DNA of 64,000 nucleotides from Congeria kusceri (Eukaryota; Mollusca; Bivalvia; Myida; Dreissenidae). The stretch covers positions 50,281,516 to 50,345,515 of the forward strand of contig CM051033.1 of the NCBI GenBank assembly GCA_027627225.1, written 5' to 3'. Below the pieces are notes generated by a model, which ran no database searches, was not told where the DNA came from, and worked only from the letters and a program-made list of their open reading frames with translations. Made by a program: the position numbers and the translations under genes. Shown in pieces: positions 14,101 to 29,100 of the stretch (its first letter is position 1; each line of letters opens with the position of its first letter).

Positions 14101-17100
14101 AAGGTTACGGTCTCTGTCATTAAAATATATATTTCTTTTTTCGCTTAATAACTCTAGAACAAATTGAAATATTGTAATGAAACTTCATAAATAGATTACC
14201 TTATATCAAGAGCTCTCTTAAGATTGCATATGGGATATTTCAAGTCTAGGTCAAGGTCACCATTTCTTAAAACAGAAATATGGTTTCCACTCAATAACTC
14301 AAGAACGAATTGAGATATTGCAATGAAACTTCACATATAGCTACCTTAAATCAAGACCTTGCTTGGGATTGCTTCTGTGGTGGTAGGTGTCATGGTCAAT
14401 ATCACCGTTACTAAAAATAGAAATACAGTTTCTGCTCAATTACACAAGAACAAATTGAGATATTGTAATGAACTTCATGCATAGATACCGTACAGCAAGA
14501 TCTTGCTTGGGATTGCATATCGGGTGGGGGTCAAGGTCACTGTTACTAAAATAGAAAACCGGTTTCCACTCAATAATTTGAGAATGAATTACGGTAGATT
14601 AATGAAACTTCCTTTATAGACTCCTTTTATGGAGAGCTTGCTTGGGATTGCATATGGGATGGGTGTGGTCAAGGTCACCATTACTAAAAATAGAAAACAA
14701 AATTCTGCTTAATCACTCGAGAACGCTCTGAGATATTTCAACGAAATTTCATATAAAGGTACCTTATATTGAGAGCTTGCTTGGGATTGCATATGGTTTG
14801 GGTGGGGTCAAGAGAAGGTCACCGTTATAAAATAGAAAACAAATTACATGTATGCCATTGTAATGAAACTTCATATGTAAATACCTTATTGGGAGACCTC
14901 GCATTGGATTGCATATCAGATTCAGATCAGGACCTATTGAAAACCTGGTTTCATGGCATGGCCATGTTTCTAGTGTTATTATAGTACTAACTTTAAGGAA
15001 TTGCGTTTGAAAAATTTGGTTTTCGTGGAATTTCCACGTTTCTTGTTATTTTACTATGCTCATCATCTACGCCTGCATTATCTTTTCCAATACATACAAA
15101 TTAATACCAGTGTACAGAACTTATTAAAATTGGTTCAGTAACAAAAATGTATTGCCTTTGTATTTAGTGTTTGTCTCTCAAGAGCTATAAATGTAATACC
15201 ATTTGTAGTATATTCAAGACCTTGTTACGTATTAACTTGCACCATTGGTGGGGCAAACTTAATTTTACCAGGGTAGTCTCTGCAACAAGAAGATCTAGCC
15301 ATTTTATATATAAACAATATTTCATACAACTGTTAATTTCTGAATATCTATTGCAAATAATGTTATGAATAAATGAGTGAAAGGAAAATTATTGCCATTT
15401 TATTTTGTATTAAAATTTTTGAAATGTTCAGCAAATATGAATTTTATTTAACATATGTGATACTTTTATTCTGTTCTTTTTTTTTCAAAACTCACCAGAA
15501 AGAACGGAAGAGTCATCACCGGGTATACATGTGTATGCTTGTGAACTGTGTACGGAGGTATGTCTCATAAAAGTGATTGTACTTGGTGTACATCATAATT
15601 AAAAGTATGTATCGAGGTTATGGACAATAAAATTTGCAAAAATAAAATTCATTTACAGAGATCTAATATAGAAGCATTGTTTAATATGGTGGCCTTGTGT
15701 ATATAAAGATTTGACAAATGTATACAATTTTAATATATAAACACTTTCGCTGGCGAGGAAAAATTAAGTAGTAGTAGCAAATTCGACATGAACGAAATTT
15801 ACATGAAGTATCTTTATGCGCATGCACATTATTGATAAATACACTTGATTTAATAGTAATCTGACCTTATTGATCAAATAATGAAGGTATTACTGAAACA
15901 ATTAGCTGCAAACATATGTTATTTAACAGTGGATCATGCTTTCAATATCATTAAAGGGCATACAGGTTACAAAACTTTTAACTTCACAGAGACACAATAA
16001 CAGCCTTTAAGCTTAAATTTAGCGAACCCATTGTGTATTCAGTGCACGGTCAGAATCAGTCGATGTGACGTCCAGCATTACATTGCTTTTGGTTATAATA
16101 GAAAATACTACCAACTGTGGATCACCATTATTTTGAACAACGTTAAACCAAATTTAATTAGAAATATTATGTTCAATTCAAACATTGCTATTACAAATTA
16201 TCAATATTATTAACCCATTAATGCGGTTCCAACCTCTGTTGTTGAGAGCATTTATCAATTCTTGATTTGAAGTGTTAATCATGTAGATCAAAATCAGTTC
16301 TCACACCTTTAATCGTATTATCAGTCTCTACTTGATTCACACCTTTTTGCCAATGGGTTTGTAATCAATTAAACCTTACTATTTTTATGTTTTTATAATT
16401 AAAGTGTGGCAAGGTATTGCACCAAAAAGCTTGAATAGCAAACACAGATGTTTATTTAAGTTTACCTTTATTATGTAATCTGTTCACATTTACTTGCAAC
16501 AGATTACAAAATTATCTTGTGCAGTGTATAATAGTCACAATGTCAGAGACAATAATAAATATAAAAAAACATCACTATTTTATAACTTTGCGATTTTTAC
16601 AACTTTAATTCTTATTGAGAAAGTCCACACAAGTTTAATTTGAATAATCGTTTGAAGTATTTTTAACGGTCGCGACGACTTTATTATAACGGGTTTGACT
16701 GTACATGTATATTGATACTTACAGGGTGAATCGCCACCGACTCGAGCGATTGCAGATTTTGTTTGGCCCCAGAACTTGGCTACCCCTGCTCTTCGACTTA
16801 CGCCTCAACCAAAAGTAAGTTACACTGGAAACAGAAGCCAGGGAACAGTAGAGCTCAAGCAGAACATTGCTCTCCGTCGCAAATTTTAAATTGACGTGCA
16901 TGTAATAGACGTTTCCTGAAATCATGACAATCTTAATTATGCAAATCTTGTTTCACCATTTTGTGAATATGACCTATACCTATGAAATTGGGAATTTTAG
17001 CATCAATTGGGTAAAACTGGGAAAAATAATAATTGTTTGAATAACAAAATTTGAATAATGATAGATAAACTACATAGAATATAATGTTTTGAACAAAAAC

Positions 17101-20100
17101 AAATCAGTAAAAAAGTTATTACAACTTCAGCAGTCGTTATTTCTACACTGAACACCTCTTATGTCCAGACATCTGAAAGTCAAACCATCAAATGGGAATT
17201 TTGGGACTAGATTTGGAAAAAAAAGATACTTTTTGCAATTGGGAGTCAGACCTAATAATGGCTATTAAATTGGCAAAAAAAAGCTCTGATTTGAAACAGA
17301 AGTCCAAGGAACAGTACAGCTGTAGCGAAACAAATATTTCACTCGCCGTCGCAAATTTTCTATTGACGTTATTGATGTTTTCACAACTCATGTCAATGGT
17401 AGGCAAATCAATCTAGTATTTTGTCTAATCAGTGTGCAAAACAAATCTTTCGCTCTCTGTCGCAGATTTTAAATTCACGTACATGATTTGTTTTGCTTGA
17501 ATATCACATGCTTCAATGGACTATGTCATCAAAAAGGGCCTCAAGGGGGTAATTTCTTTTAAAATCTGAAATTAATACATTTATAATTGAACATAATAAC
17601 GGTTAAAATAAGGTATATATAATGGGAAAAAAGTTTTCGCATTGTGAGATACAAATCAATTTATAATATGGGTCGTGTTTGTTTGGCCCTTTTCATGTTT
17701 ACATTTTTACCCAGAATTGTAAGTATTTTGTATAACCATAGTTGACACGCATTTCCTTACAAAGCAGAATAGTGCAGTTAGGTAAAGTGCTGTCTACTAC
17801 TGTCATTTCTTTGTATTGCTCCTAAGTTGTGAGTTCGATACTTGCTTGGGCTTTTAATTTTTACAAACAGTTTTGAGGATTTGTATTATCAAATATCTCA
17901 TTATTTGTTATATTATTTATTTTTTATTTAATGTACATGTCTTAGTATAGCGCATTTCTGTTGTCTAATATCATTAATAGTCCAATAGGAAACTGTTGAC
18001 TTAGTCCCTTTAAATGTTAATTCATTTTACACAAAACACCATGTGGTAGAGCTTGTGATTGTGTTTTAACCTATTTTAAACAAAAGTTTCAAGTTTATTG
18101 GCAAATCGGCAAATAGCCTTTGGCCATAACAATATATATATGTTTACAAACGCAATTTATGCCAAGCATAGTTATGCAAAGTCAAGGTAGGTATATCAAT
18201 ATATATAACGTATAAACATTTTAACATATTTTAAATAAAAGAGCATGTGGTAAAGCTTGTAAAGTGTTTGCAATTATCGATGAACAGAATTAATCCTTTC
18301 ACAATTTCTGGGCCCGTATTCACAAAGCGCCATAGGAAAAACTTAAGTAATTTTTTTAAATTCATAAAAGTCTGCTACTATTTCATGTATGGGTGTTTTA
18401 ACATTAACATGTTATAATCTAGTAAATATTGCTGAGATGTTGAGTATTTTGCCCTTTTGTGAGCAGAAATAATACGACTTCACATAAAAAAGTTGATCTA
18501 CAATTTTCACTTAAGTACAACTTAAGTTAATATTTTCCTAAGGAGCTTTGTGAATACCAGCCCTGGTGAGGAGTTTCTATGAAAGTGGCACACAACTGGA
18601 ATGTTTACAGTTATACATTATGGTGGCTGATACACTGCATAGTATTTTGTAGCATGACACCTAGTGAGTTGCATAATGCCGAGTTTTGCCAAGTAACTTC
18701 GTCATATTTCATGAAATACATCGGGCCCCATGTTCACTAAACAAGATGACCTTGAGCCAGATATCTCAGGATCAGTCTCAAAAATGGTGTTCATTAAAAA
18801 TCTGGATCAAATGTAATTGTTGGTCAATTATATATTATTATACCTGATTATGAACTCCTCTCAGCGTACATTTTCTATCGGATATGAAGATTTTAATCAA
18901 ACCGTAACAAACATTCATGTTTATTTAATCTAGAAGAAAAGTTATTTCGAACATTAAATATTTTTTAGATTGGCTCAGTTGAGATTGATCTTGATCCTGC
19001 AGTCAATCATTTGGGAACCTGGTGTACTCAGAATCTACTCTCCTCTGGCTTCAGCACGTGAACTCTGCAAAGCGAGAAATATTTTGGTTTTGCTTGAGCT
19101 GTATTCTATTCATTGAAGTTAGAATGAAACATCAGAAATAGATTTAAGAAATAATTGTCGAGTTATCATTTATCGGCCAATAAGCAACGATTTGGAATTC
19201 AGATGCATAAGAATTCAGCCACGAAGGCGTTAGCCATACATGCCATACGTCCTGGTCTCGCCGGGATATTCCCGCTTTCGCGAGGTTTGTCCCGGCGTCC
19301 CGCTCAGATGCATTTTGTCCCGGTCAACCACAAAAATCGATGTTAGAGTGCTTTATTATGCCAACAATTTACTACACATCGTTAATCTTTTAATTATCGA
19401 TACGGCGTAACTGCTTGTCATTGTAAAGGAAATCTTTATGGTGACAAAAGACCGAGAAACAATACGTACTGCCCATCATTCGAGATAGATGTACTGATGC
19501 CCAATTTTGTTGGTTTGCGCTATGAAAGTTTTATACAAAAGTTAAGACTTCACTGTTCTTTGCGCTACACAATTTGTATATCGCGGTCAATACACCCACG
19601 CTTTGCATGCGGATGACGTGACGTTGTAGATATCGGCATAATTTTCCCGCGCTCTTCTAGCAGAACACATAGTTTACATGCACTGCATGTGCATCTTAAC
19701 TGTTAATAGAAAGGCATTTCAAAGTTCGAGATTATTATACGCATGTTCATGTTATAATTACTAAATAGTAGAAAATATGTTATGTTACACATTATGGACA
19801 ACTATGAAAAACGTCTTTGTGAGTAAATATCGGTAAATTTTTTATGTCGTGAAAACAGGCTAGTGTATACATAGGTGTCCCGCTCAAATATCAAATGTCC
19901 CAGCGATTTTTGTCGATGTCCCGTTTTGGCCTGAAAAAAATATGGCTAAAGCCTTTAGCCCAAGTGGTTAAATAGACGGGCAGCAAAGCAACAAAGAGTT
20001 GTTTGTGGGCCAATAAACAAAGATAATGTGAACATTATTTTTATTCTAACATAATTTGACAAATATTTATGCAGTGACTTTGAACTTCGCTTAGAATCGG

Positions 20101-23100
20101 CACTACTTGTTCCGTTGTTTATTGAGTAGTTTAACAACGATAATTTTGTTCTTTGTCTATAGAAATCTTAGCGAGTATCATGTTAGAATTCATTTTTTTG
20201 ACATTTAACCGGCCATTTCATGCTGTTTAAGTCTGTTTGATACATTTGGATATTACTGATGGTATAAGTTGTATTTTTTCATAACCCTTTTAATTGAAAC
20301 TGATCATAATTTTACTTTCAAAACTGTGTCCATGCAAAGTTTTAAAATAAGGTCCAGAATGTGGCTTGTAATTTCATTGAGAGGTCATGGTTGTTTACAT
20401 TTAAATATTGTTTTGTAGTGTTTTAAATATAATGTTTTACTATGTTCTTTAAAAGATCCTCATCCGAGAGGGGCATGAAGCCTGTGTATTCAAAGTGGAA
20501 GATGCAGAGAACTTGTATGCACTGAAAGTAAGTAAAAGATGCAGATCAGCTTTTGTGTAGTACCTTCCAACTAAATATTTATTAAGCATGTAATGTTTGT
20601 TTTTTGAGAGTGTTTCGGATAAGTAATGATTGTTGATTTGATTTGATTCTATAAAGATCTTTTGAAATTCAATGTACTTTTGTGAGTATGCAATATTATA
20701 CATGTAATATTTGACATTATTTTAAAATTAATTCAAAATTGCAATAAATTAATAAACTGGAAAAAACAAGTGTCAAAGGTTTCGAAATATCAAAATTATT
20801 CACTGGTCAATGGACTCATTCATTGCAAAAATCTACCTATCCGGAAGCAAAAATTATAATTCGAGCATAACACAAGCAGAATTTCTATAGACAAACAACA
20901 AAAATTACCGCTGAACATTAAATCTCGAATGAACAAACCGAAAAAAAAGTTCCAAAACGGTAAAATGTAGTTTGCAATGTAATTGCAGAATATATTGTCA
21001 GGTCAAGTTAGAATAAATATAATTTTCACATTATCATTGTTTATTGGTGATTTGTCATTCTGATGGCTAATGACCTTGTGTTATTTCTATGCATAAGAAC
21101 TTCAAATCGTTGTTTATTAGCCGATAAACAACTTAAAAATGATATATATTATTAAAATAAAACATGATTTTTCATTGTTGTTAAAATACATAATTATAAA
21201 TTAGTATAATAATTAACTCCCAGCTTTTAGATCTTCACACACCGTTGGATTTTAGTATTATTTGTCCACCAGTTTGACAGGAAATGTTTTCTTGTCCGCT
21301 GGTAAAATTTTCGGAAAAGTTAGGCATAGGAGATTCACCTCACTGAGTGTTACATACCGGTAAATATATTCTTTCAAAGTTTAACTGATGATAGCTTAAT
21401 TGGCCATTAAAGCTTCTCACTGCTAAGTCACAGTGGTCTAATGGCTATGGTGTCCACCTTGCGATCCGGAGATTGTGAGTGTGATCCCACTCGGGGAGCA
21501 ATCAAATAATCTTTCTCAAGAGACGCCAAGTATTAGTTTTACCCAGGAAACAGACTCTAAAGTGCCTCAATAAGTTTCTGCCTTTTGATAAAATCAACCT
21601 AATAATAGGATTAAACGTAAGTTTCTTAGCCCTATCTTAAAACAAATTTTTATTCAGACATGCTTGTGGAAATATCTGTCTTATAAAACTGTTTGAGATT
21701 TTAAGTAGCTAAGTAGAAGTAGATTATGTTGCTATGTTACAGACATGCTTTATCGTTACTGAATATAGTGAATACATGGCTGGTGCCAGGATGGAGACAG
21801 TTTATGCAGTGATGCTTCGAAAATGAAAACAGGGCGAGCTTTAGTGAGCCCCAGTTTTGTTTTCAAGCCGAACCATATAAACTTTCTCCTTCCTGGCACC
21901 TACCATGTATTCTATTTATCCTGTTTTTTACTCAGTTGCATTTACGTTTTAATTAATGGTTTAGCTTATAATAATTATTATTGGTTTATGACGAGCCGGG
22001 AACCTTATAACTCGCTTGTATTTATGCGTACTTCCCGCAAAATACAGTCCTCTTATTCTTAATTACTGTTATCTCAAAGCGAAAAACAATTTGCTGATGT
22101 CAGTATGATGCACGAACACAATTTATAGGCCTACTCATCTTTGTTTAAAACCAAATATTGATTTTTGGAAAGACACATTCCGTCAGGCCTAGGTCATTCA
22201 GTTGAGTTTTCAGTTCACACATTGTACAAACTAGGACGCTACTGTGTTGGAATTTAAATGCAATCGAAGTAGAATATTTAGTGTTTCTGTGTTTTGAATG
22301 GATTGTATTAATAACACTTATATCAAGAAGTGTATGAAAAACATGCCTGGAATGGAACCATTGAGATTATACCTATTTCAATTTTCTAGAATGTACTTGG
22401 ATTGTGGGTGGAGAACATCGTGGCCGAAATAAAATTAAAGGTTGAAGTTAATGTATTGATGCAGTCTTTTTCAATTTTAATTACCTTTCAATGGAAATTT
22501 ATGTGAAGGGTTATTTCTTTGATGATTAAATCATATCTTAATCTTAATCATGGTTAAAGAAAGTCTATCCACAAAGAATAACCTGCTTTCAAAACTTGGA
22601 GTGTTTTTAAATGGAATGGAAGGCAGATGTTGTTTACACCTATATCGATTATGCAATGTGCAGATTGCGAACTTATTATGGAAGTTGGAACCTCTGTAAA
22701 ACTAAACAACACAACATATTAATCTGTAACAAACTCGGGTGAGTAGAGGTGTATTTCATGTTTATGCTGTGTCATTCTGGACAATGTTGTTATTTGGCGT
22801 GTAGGAATACACTTCTAGCTGGATAATCCTTCCCTCGTCCTGTTGTCTGGAGATAGGCAAATTTATCCGACACCCCTTTATTAGGTCACGGTTGCATGAA
22901 CAACAGGATAAAGTAAAAGCTTTGAAGCTTTGATCACATTTCCTCATCGCACATATATTATACAGGTTTCAGCAGAAGATTGTCTCCAAAATGAATGTTC
23001 CATCTTGAAGGAGCTTAAACACAACAATGTGGTCAAAATCCTGGGCCATTGTGAAAAGTTCCATGAGTTCCGAATGGAGTTTCTTCCAGGTAATGTGCAA

Positions 23101-26100
23101 TTTGAAACTTGCTTGCATGCCTCTATTTTTAAGACAAGAGATTTTGAGCTCACCTGAGCACAAAGTGAAGGGTGAGCTATTGGTATAGGGGACCTCTCCT
23201 GCGTCGTCCGTCGTATGTCGTCCGTGTGCCTTCAACCATTTGGTTCGTATTCATTTGTTTATTAAGCAAATACACACAAATGGGCATTATTCAGGATTCA
23301 TTTTTCATCCAATCTTCACCAATCTTGCACAGTTTGTATCACAGTTCAAGTCGAATATAAGCATGATCGGACCAGAAACACTGGAGTTATAACCCCTTGT
23401 GTGTGGAAAAAAACATCAACATGTTATCAATGATTGGCTTGCACACAGGATTTTAAATTCAATGTTGACCAAACTTACACAGTTTGCGTATGACCATAAA
23501 CATTGATTGATAAAATTTGATTTCCAACAATTGCAAACCTTACATGCAGTTATTTTTACATGCAACATTGATGGCTCTAGAGCCTGCATTAACATCATTT
23601 ATCATCATTGGACAGAAAATTATCAAAGAAAAAGCAAAACTTTACCTTCTAGCACAGCCATTGCAATTATCGTAGTGCAACTAGTTCACCAAAACTGTCT
23701 GCAAAAAAACAGTATGGTCTTCATCTGTGCCAGTTCTCAGGTGAGCACTTGGGGCCATCATGGCCCTCTTGTTATCTTGCTCACATTTCACAAACTGAAC
23801 AGGCCCAGGCCCCTTCATAATTTTAAGGAACAAAAGCCCTAAACTGTTTTGCAGATCAGGACCTTGAAACCCGCGCCAAGAAAAAGGGGCTGAAGGAGGA
23901 GGAGGTTGTTGAAACCTTCATCCAGGTTACAGACGGCCTGCGCTACATCCACTCAAAGGACATCATACACTGTGACCTTAAAGGTACATACAACCACTCA
24001 ATATATAAATCATTTGTACATCATACACTGATCATGTTTATTGTGTACATCATACTTTTTTATGCACTGAACATAATCATTAGTACACTGATAATGTTTA
24101 TTGTTACCTGTACATCCAGGGATCATGTTATATTGGTTTTGTCAGTCTGAGACAAATTGGGTTTGTAAAAGACCAATTGAAATGACAAGCAATCGGTCCG
24201 ACCAGTTTTCTTAAATATCTCCAGTCACTATCGTGATAATCCCTCGATTTCAATACATAAGACCCATATTTTATGGCCCAAATGCTCTGTAGGTGCGAAA
24301 GACGGATAAGTGATAGGTGATAGACCGCAGTCGTGGTGTCACTATTGCTGCAGTTCACTGACTATATTATATAACTGACACCGATCGGTCTTTGATGTGG
24401 ACATCAGAGTGCACTTCTCCGGGATAACGTCATGTCCAGCTACTGCACGTAATCCTTGTGGAAAACATGCATTTCCTGGATAATTGTGATGCATTCATAA
24501 TGATATAAAATATGCATAGTGATATGACACCTTACTGAAAATTAAAACAAATTGCAGTACAAACATTTTTTTATAAAATTAAACTGTATTTGCTAGTTGG
24601 TTTAATTCGGGTTAATGAAAATTAAAATAAGTACAAAGTGACCATACTGCATTACATTATATTTCACTATATTATATTTTAAGTTAAGTAAAGAACAACT
24701 CATATAACAGACACACAAAATAAAAGTTTATTGTAGTTTAAGGTGTGGAAACTTAGTTTATGCTAAAAATACACATTTTCTTACATGCTATATTTTCAGG
24801 TACACATAATTCAAAGTTCTTATTGTATTGCATTATCTTTGAATTTTTGTCAAGTTAAAAGCTCATTAAAGACATGGCAATGAATATTTATTGGAGTTTA
24901 AGGTTTGAAACTGTCCAGATAATAGTTATATTTTATAATACACATTTTTGAATATGCATCATTGTCGGATACACAATCGGATACAACATGAGCATGACAG
25001 GCGAACCTGAGGGCCGATTGACTTTCCAGAAAAACATGATCCCCTTGAGTACCTTTGAGTTTGAAGCATATGATGTACAGTACATCATATGCCTCAGACT
25101 AAAAGATACTTTATTTACTGAACATGTTCATTCTTGCGGCTTCATACACTGTGGCATCAAATGTATATACAGATGCTGATCATATTCCTCAGTATACAGT
25201 ACCATTGAACATCAATAGAACATTCCAAAAGTTCATCATTGTTATGCCCCCCTTCAAATGCGGGTGTATATAACTTTGGAATTGTTGGTCTGTCCATCGG
25301 TCCATCTGTAGGTAGACCAAACCTTTTCCAGGCAATAACTAAAGAATCCTTAGGACTAGGTTCTTCAAACTGGCTAGGTAGGTTGGTTATGACAAGTAGA
25401 GGATCGCTTTTGATTTTGGGGTTGCTGGGTCAAAGGTCAAGGTCAAAAGATAGTAAAAAATAACACCCTGAAATTGTCAAACCTTGTGCAAGCAATACTT
25501 TTGCAACCCATAGGCTAAGGTTCTTACAACTTAGTAGGTAGGTTTGTTATGGCTAATAGATGAGCCCTATTGATTTTGGGGTCGTTTGGTCAAAGGTCAG
25601 AGTCAAACTGACCAAACTATGATTTAAAAAAAAAAATATTAATTTTAAAACCTTGTCCGGGCAATAACTAATCAACCTTAAAGCCTAGATTGTTTAAACT
25701 TGATAGGTAGGTTTGTCATGACTAGTAGAGGAAACCTATTGATTTTGGGTCTTTGGGTTAAAGGTCAAGGTCAAACCAAACAAAAGATAAATACAAAACC
25801 CAATTATTGTAAAACCTTGTCTGGGCAATAACTACGCAACCTTTAGGCCTCGGTTCATGAAACTTGGTAGAAGGTTGGTCATTGCTTGTAGAGGATCCCT
25901 ATTGATTACCAGTATGGGTTCTTGGGTCAAAGCTCAATGTTAAACTGACCTATAGTTATAAAATCTTGTACAGGCAATAACAATGGACCCATAGACCTAG
26001 GTTTTTAAAATTTGGTCGGTATGTTGGTTATGACATGAAGTGGATCCCTATTTATCCCTGTGAAAACACCACCTGTAGTTTTATGATAATAGTGTACCAA

Positions 26101-29100
26101 CAGAGGGGTGTGTTTATGACACATTCGCAGTACCAGCTGGAAGACCTTCTGTATGTCTGAAGTGGCCTAAAGTTTTGTTAGGCTAATCTTTATACGTAAT
26201 ACAGCAAGGGTGTTTGTATGCCAACTAGTAACTAGAGAAAAAATGTACTTTTCCGTAACTTTTATACAAATATTCAGACACTTATTTGGTATCCAGATAC
26301 TAACATAGTTTCGTATATTCGAATATCCTGATATCCATTGACATCCCTACTATTTATTCTTGGGTCATAAATGTCAAAGGGCAATGTCAAACTGACCAAT
26401 AGTTGGAAAACCTTGTGCAGGAAATAACTGTGGAACCATAGGCCTAGGTTAAAAAAACTAGGTTGGTCTGGGCAATATTAGCACAATCACTTAACTCAGG
26501 TTTTTCAAATGTTGGTAGGTTAGTTATGCAATGGATGTACATCTCGGTTCATGAAACAATTCACCCAGTCAGTATCAATGTGCCATGGCAGGCATTTTTC
26601 ACTGACAGTGACAGTTCTATATATACATGTCACTGAACATAATCGTTAGTAATAAACTGTTACCTCAAAAGTGCAGTCTTACTCTGACAATAAGAAAAGA
26701 AAGATATTTCAGAGAATTTAGAAATCATTTCTGTCATGCCGTTGTTATTTTGAATGCTACATTAATTGTTAACAGGTGCCAATATCCTACTGAAGGGTCA
26801 CTTCCCACAAGAATTTGTGGCGAAAATTGCCGACTTTGGCATTTCTGTTCGCCTCAATGGCAAACATGAACACCTTGTTGGCAGGGGAACCAAACCCTTC
26901 ATGGCACCTGAGGTTAGTTACAAATTTTCTTTAGAAGTTGCAGATGAAGGGGCATTAATTATGAAATAATTCTTTGAGACAAACAATACAATTTGTTTTA
27001 ATACGAAATAAGAAAACAAGGTTAGGCAATTATTGTTAATGGGTAGTTAAAGCTCCTCGTATGTATATTTCTGTTAAACAATCAATAAAAATATCTATAA
27101 ATGGCCTTATTACCAGTAATTTCCCAGATAAGTGACCACATTTGTTAGTTTACGATAACCCATGATAAGCCTCATGTTTAGAAATACTTGCAGGTGATTG
27201 ATAAGCAACTATGTTCAAAGGCCAGTGATGTCTATTCCATCGGCTGCTGCATGATTGAAGTACTAACAGGCAAACATCCAACGAAAAATAAAAAGGTTTT
27301 GCTTTATGAACTTGCTTTATTTAATATAATTTTTAATCTAAGTAAAGTGCACAGTCTTCATGATGGAAGATCAGTTGATGATCAAATTATAGGTTCTGTT
27401 CTTGAAATCAGTGATTTGCAAAAAGGGTATATTTCCTAGCGAATCTTTCTGGGTCAGAATGACATAAAGCTCTGTAACAACACAAGTTATTAATCTCACA
27501 CTTAGTATTAATTTAAAGATCTTAAAGGTGATATTTTGACTACCTTGCTCACAAGTCTCGTGAAGTATTTTTAGTCGCCAGATGCTTGTGTAGCTCATTT
27601 TGACTTCCTTTCTCACACATCTCATGAAGTATTGATAGTCCCCAGATACTTGTGTAGCTCATTTTGATTACCTTGCTCACATGTCTCATGAAGTATTTAT
27701 AGTCCCCAGATACTTGTGTAGCTCATTTCGACTACCTTTGTCGCATGTCTCATGCAGTATTGATAGTCCCCAGATACTTGTGTAGCTCATTTCGACTATC
27801 TTTCTCACAAGTCTCATGAAGTATCGATAGTCCCCAGATAGTTGTGTAGCTCATTTTGATTACCTTGCTCGCAAGTCTCATGAAGTATCGATAGTCCCCA
27901 GATACATGTGTAGCTCATTTCGACTACCTTTCTCACAAGTCTCATGAAGTATCGATAGTCCCCAGATCCTTGTGTAGCTCATTTCGATTACCTTGCTCAC
28001 AAGTCTCGTGAAGTATCGATAGTCCCCAGATACTTGTGTAGCTCATTTCGATTACCTTGCTCACAAGTCTCGTGAAGTATCGATAGTCCCCAGATACTTG
28101 TGTAGCTCATTTCGACTACCTTTCTCACAAGTCTCGTGATGTATCGATAGTCCCCAGATACTTGTGTAGGTCATTTTGATTACCTTGCTCACAAGTCTCA
28201 TGAAATATTGATAGTTCTCAGATACTTGTGTAGCTCATTTTGATTACCTTGCTCGCAAGTCTCATGAAGTATTGATAGTCCCCAGATACTTGTGTAGCTC
28301 ATTTTGACTACCTTGCTCGCAAGTCTCATGAAGTATTGATAGTCCCCACATACTTGTGTAGCTTAGTAGTTTTGAGTAACTGGTATGTCTTTTTTAGCTC
28401 ACCTGAACTACTGGTATAGGGTACACGTCCTGCGTCATCTGTAATTTGTCAGCAATTGGCATGCGGTTGCGTTATACTTCAATTTTATCCAGTCGTGACC
28501 TAAATTGCACAGTCAGTGTATGACCATAAGATCTCAAACAAATTTAATTATAGACCAAAAACACAGCAAGAGTTCTTGTCCCTTTTTATGCAAATAAATA
28601 TAAACTGTACATTTCCTACAATATTGGCCAAACTTGCACAGACGTGACCATAATATCGTGTAAAAGTTTGAGACAATTCAAACTAGAAACTTGGTTGTTA
28701 TACCCCCACTTTTCAACTGGTGAGCTTTTCTGATCGTCTTTTGTCCGTAGTGCGTCGTCCGTCGTCAGCATTTACCTTGTGAACGCTTTAGAGGCCACAT
28801 TTATTGCCCAATCTTCATGAAACTTGCTCAGTGCATTTGTCCCAAGGTTCATGTGGGGTCAAAAACTAAGTCAAATAGAAGAAAAAGGTTGTGAATACTG
28901 TAGGATTCACATTTTTTGCTCTACTTTTCAAACAATAGGTGAGCTTTCCTACTACCATCGGCGTCCGTGCCTGAATTTGGTTAAAGTTTTTATTCAAAAG
29001 TATTGTAACTTTAAACATGCATAAGTTATTTCCTTGAAAATTGGAATATACCTTTGTCATCAACAGCAGTATCAGGGGCAACATTCCCCATAACTCCTTT

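Noticed and set aside
22930..23235. Minus-strand ORFs over kinase exon 9
   Set aside because: Shadows of the plus-strand exon, which has matching splice sites and kinase motifs.
27525..28365. CRISPR-like regular repeat
   Set aside because: Whole 64-bp units repeat head to tail with no unique spacers, inside a eukaryotic intron. It is a minisatellite.
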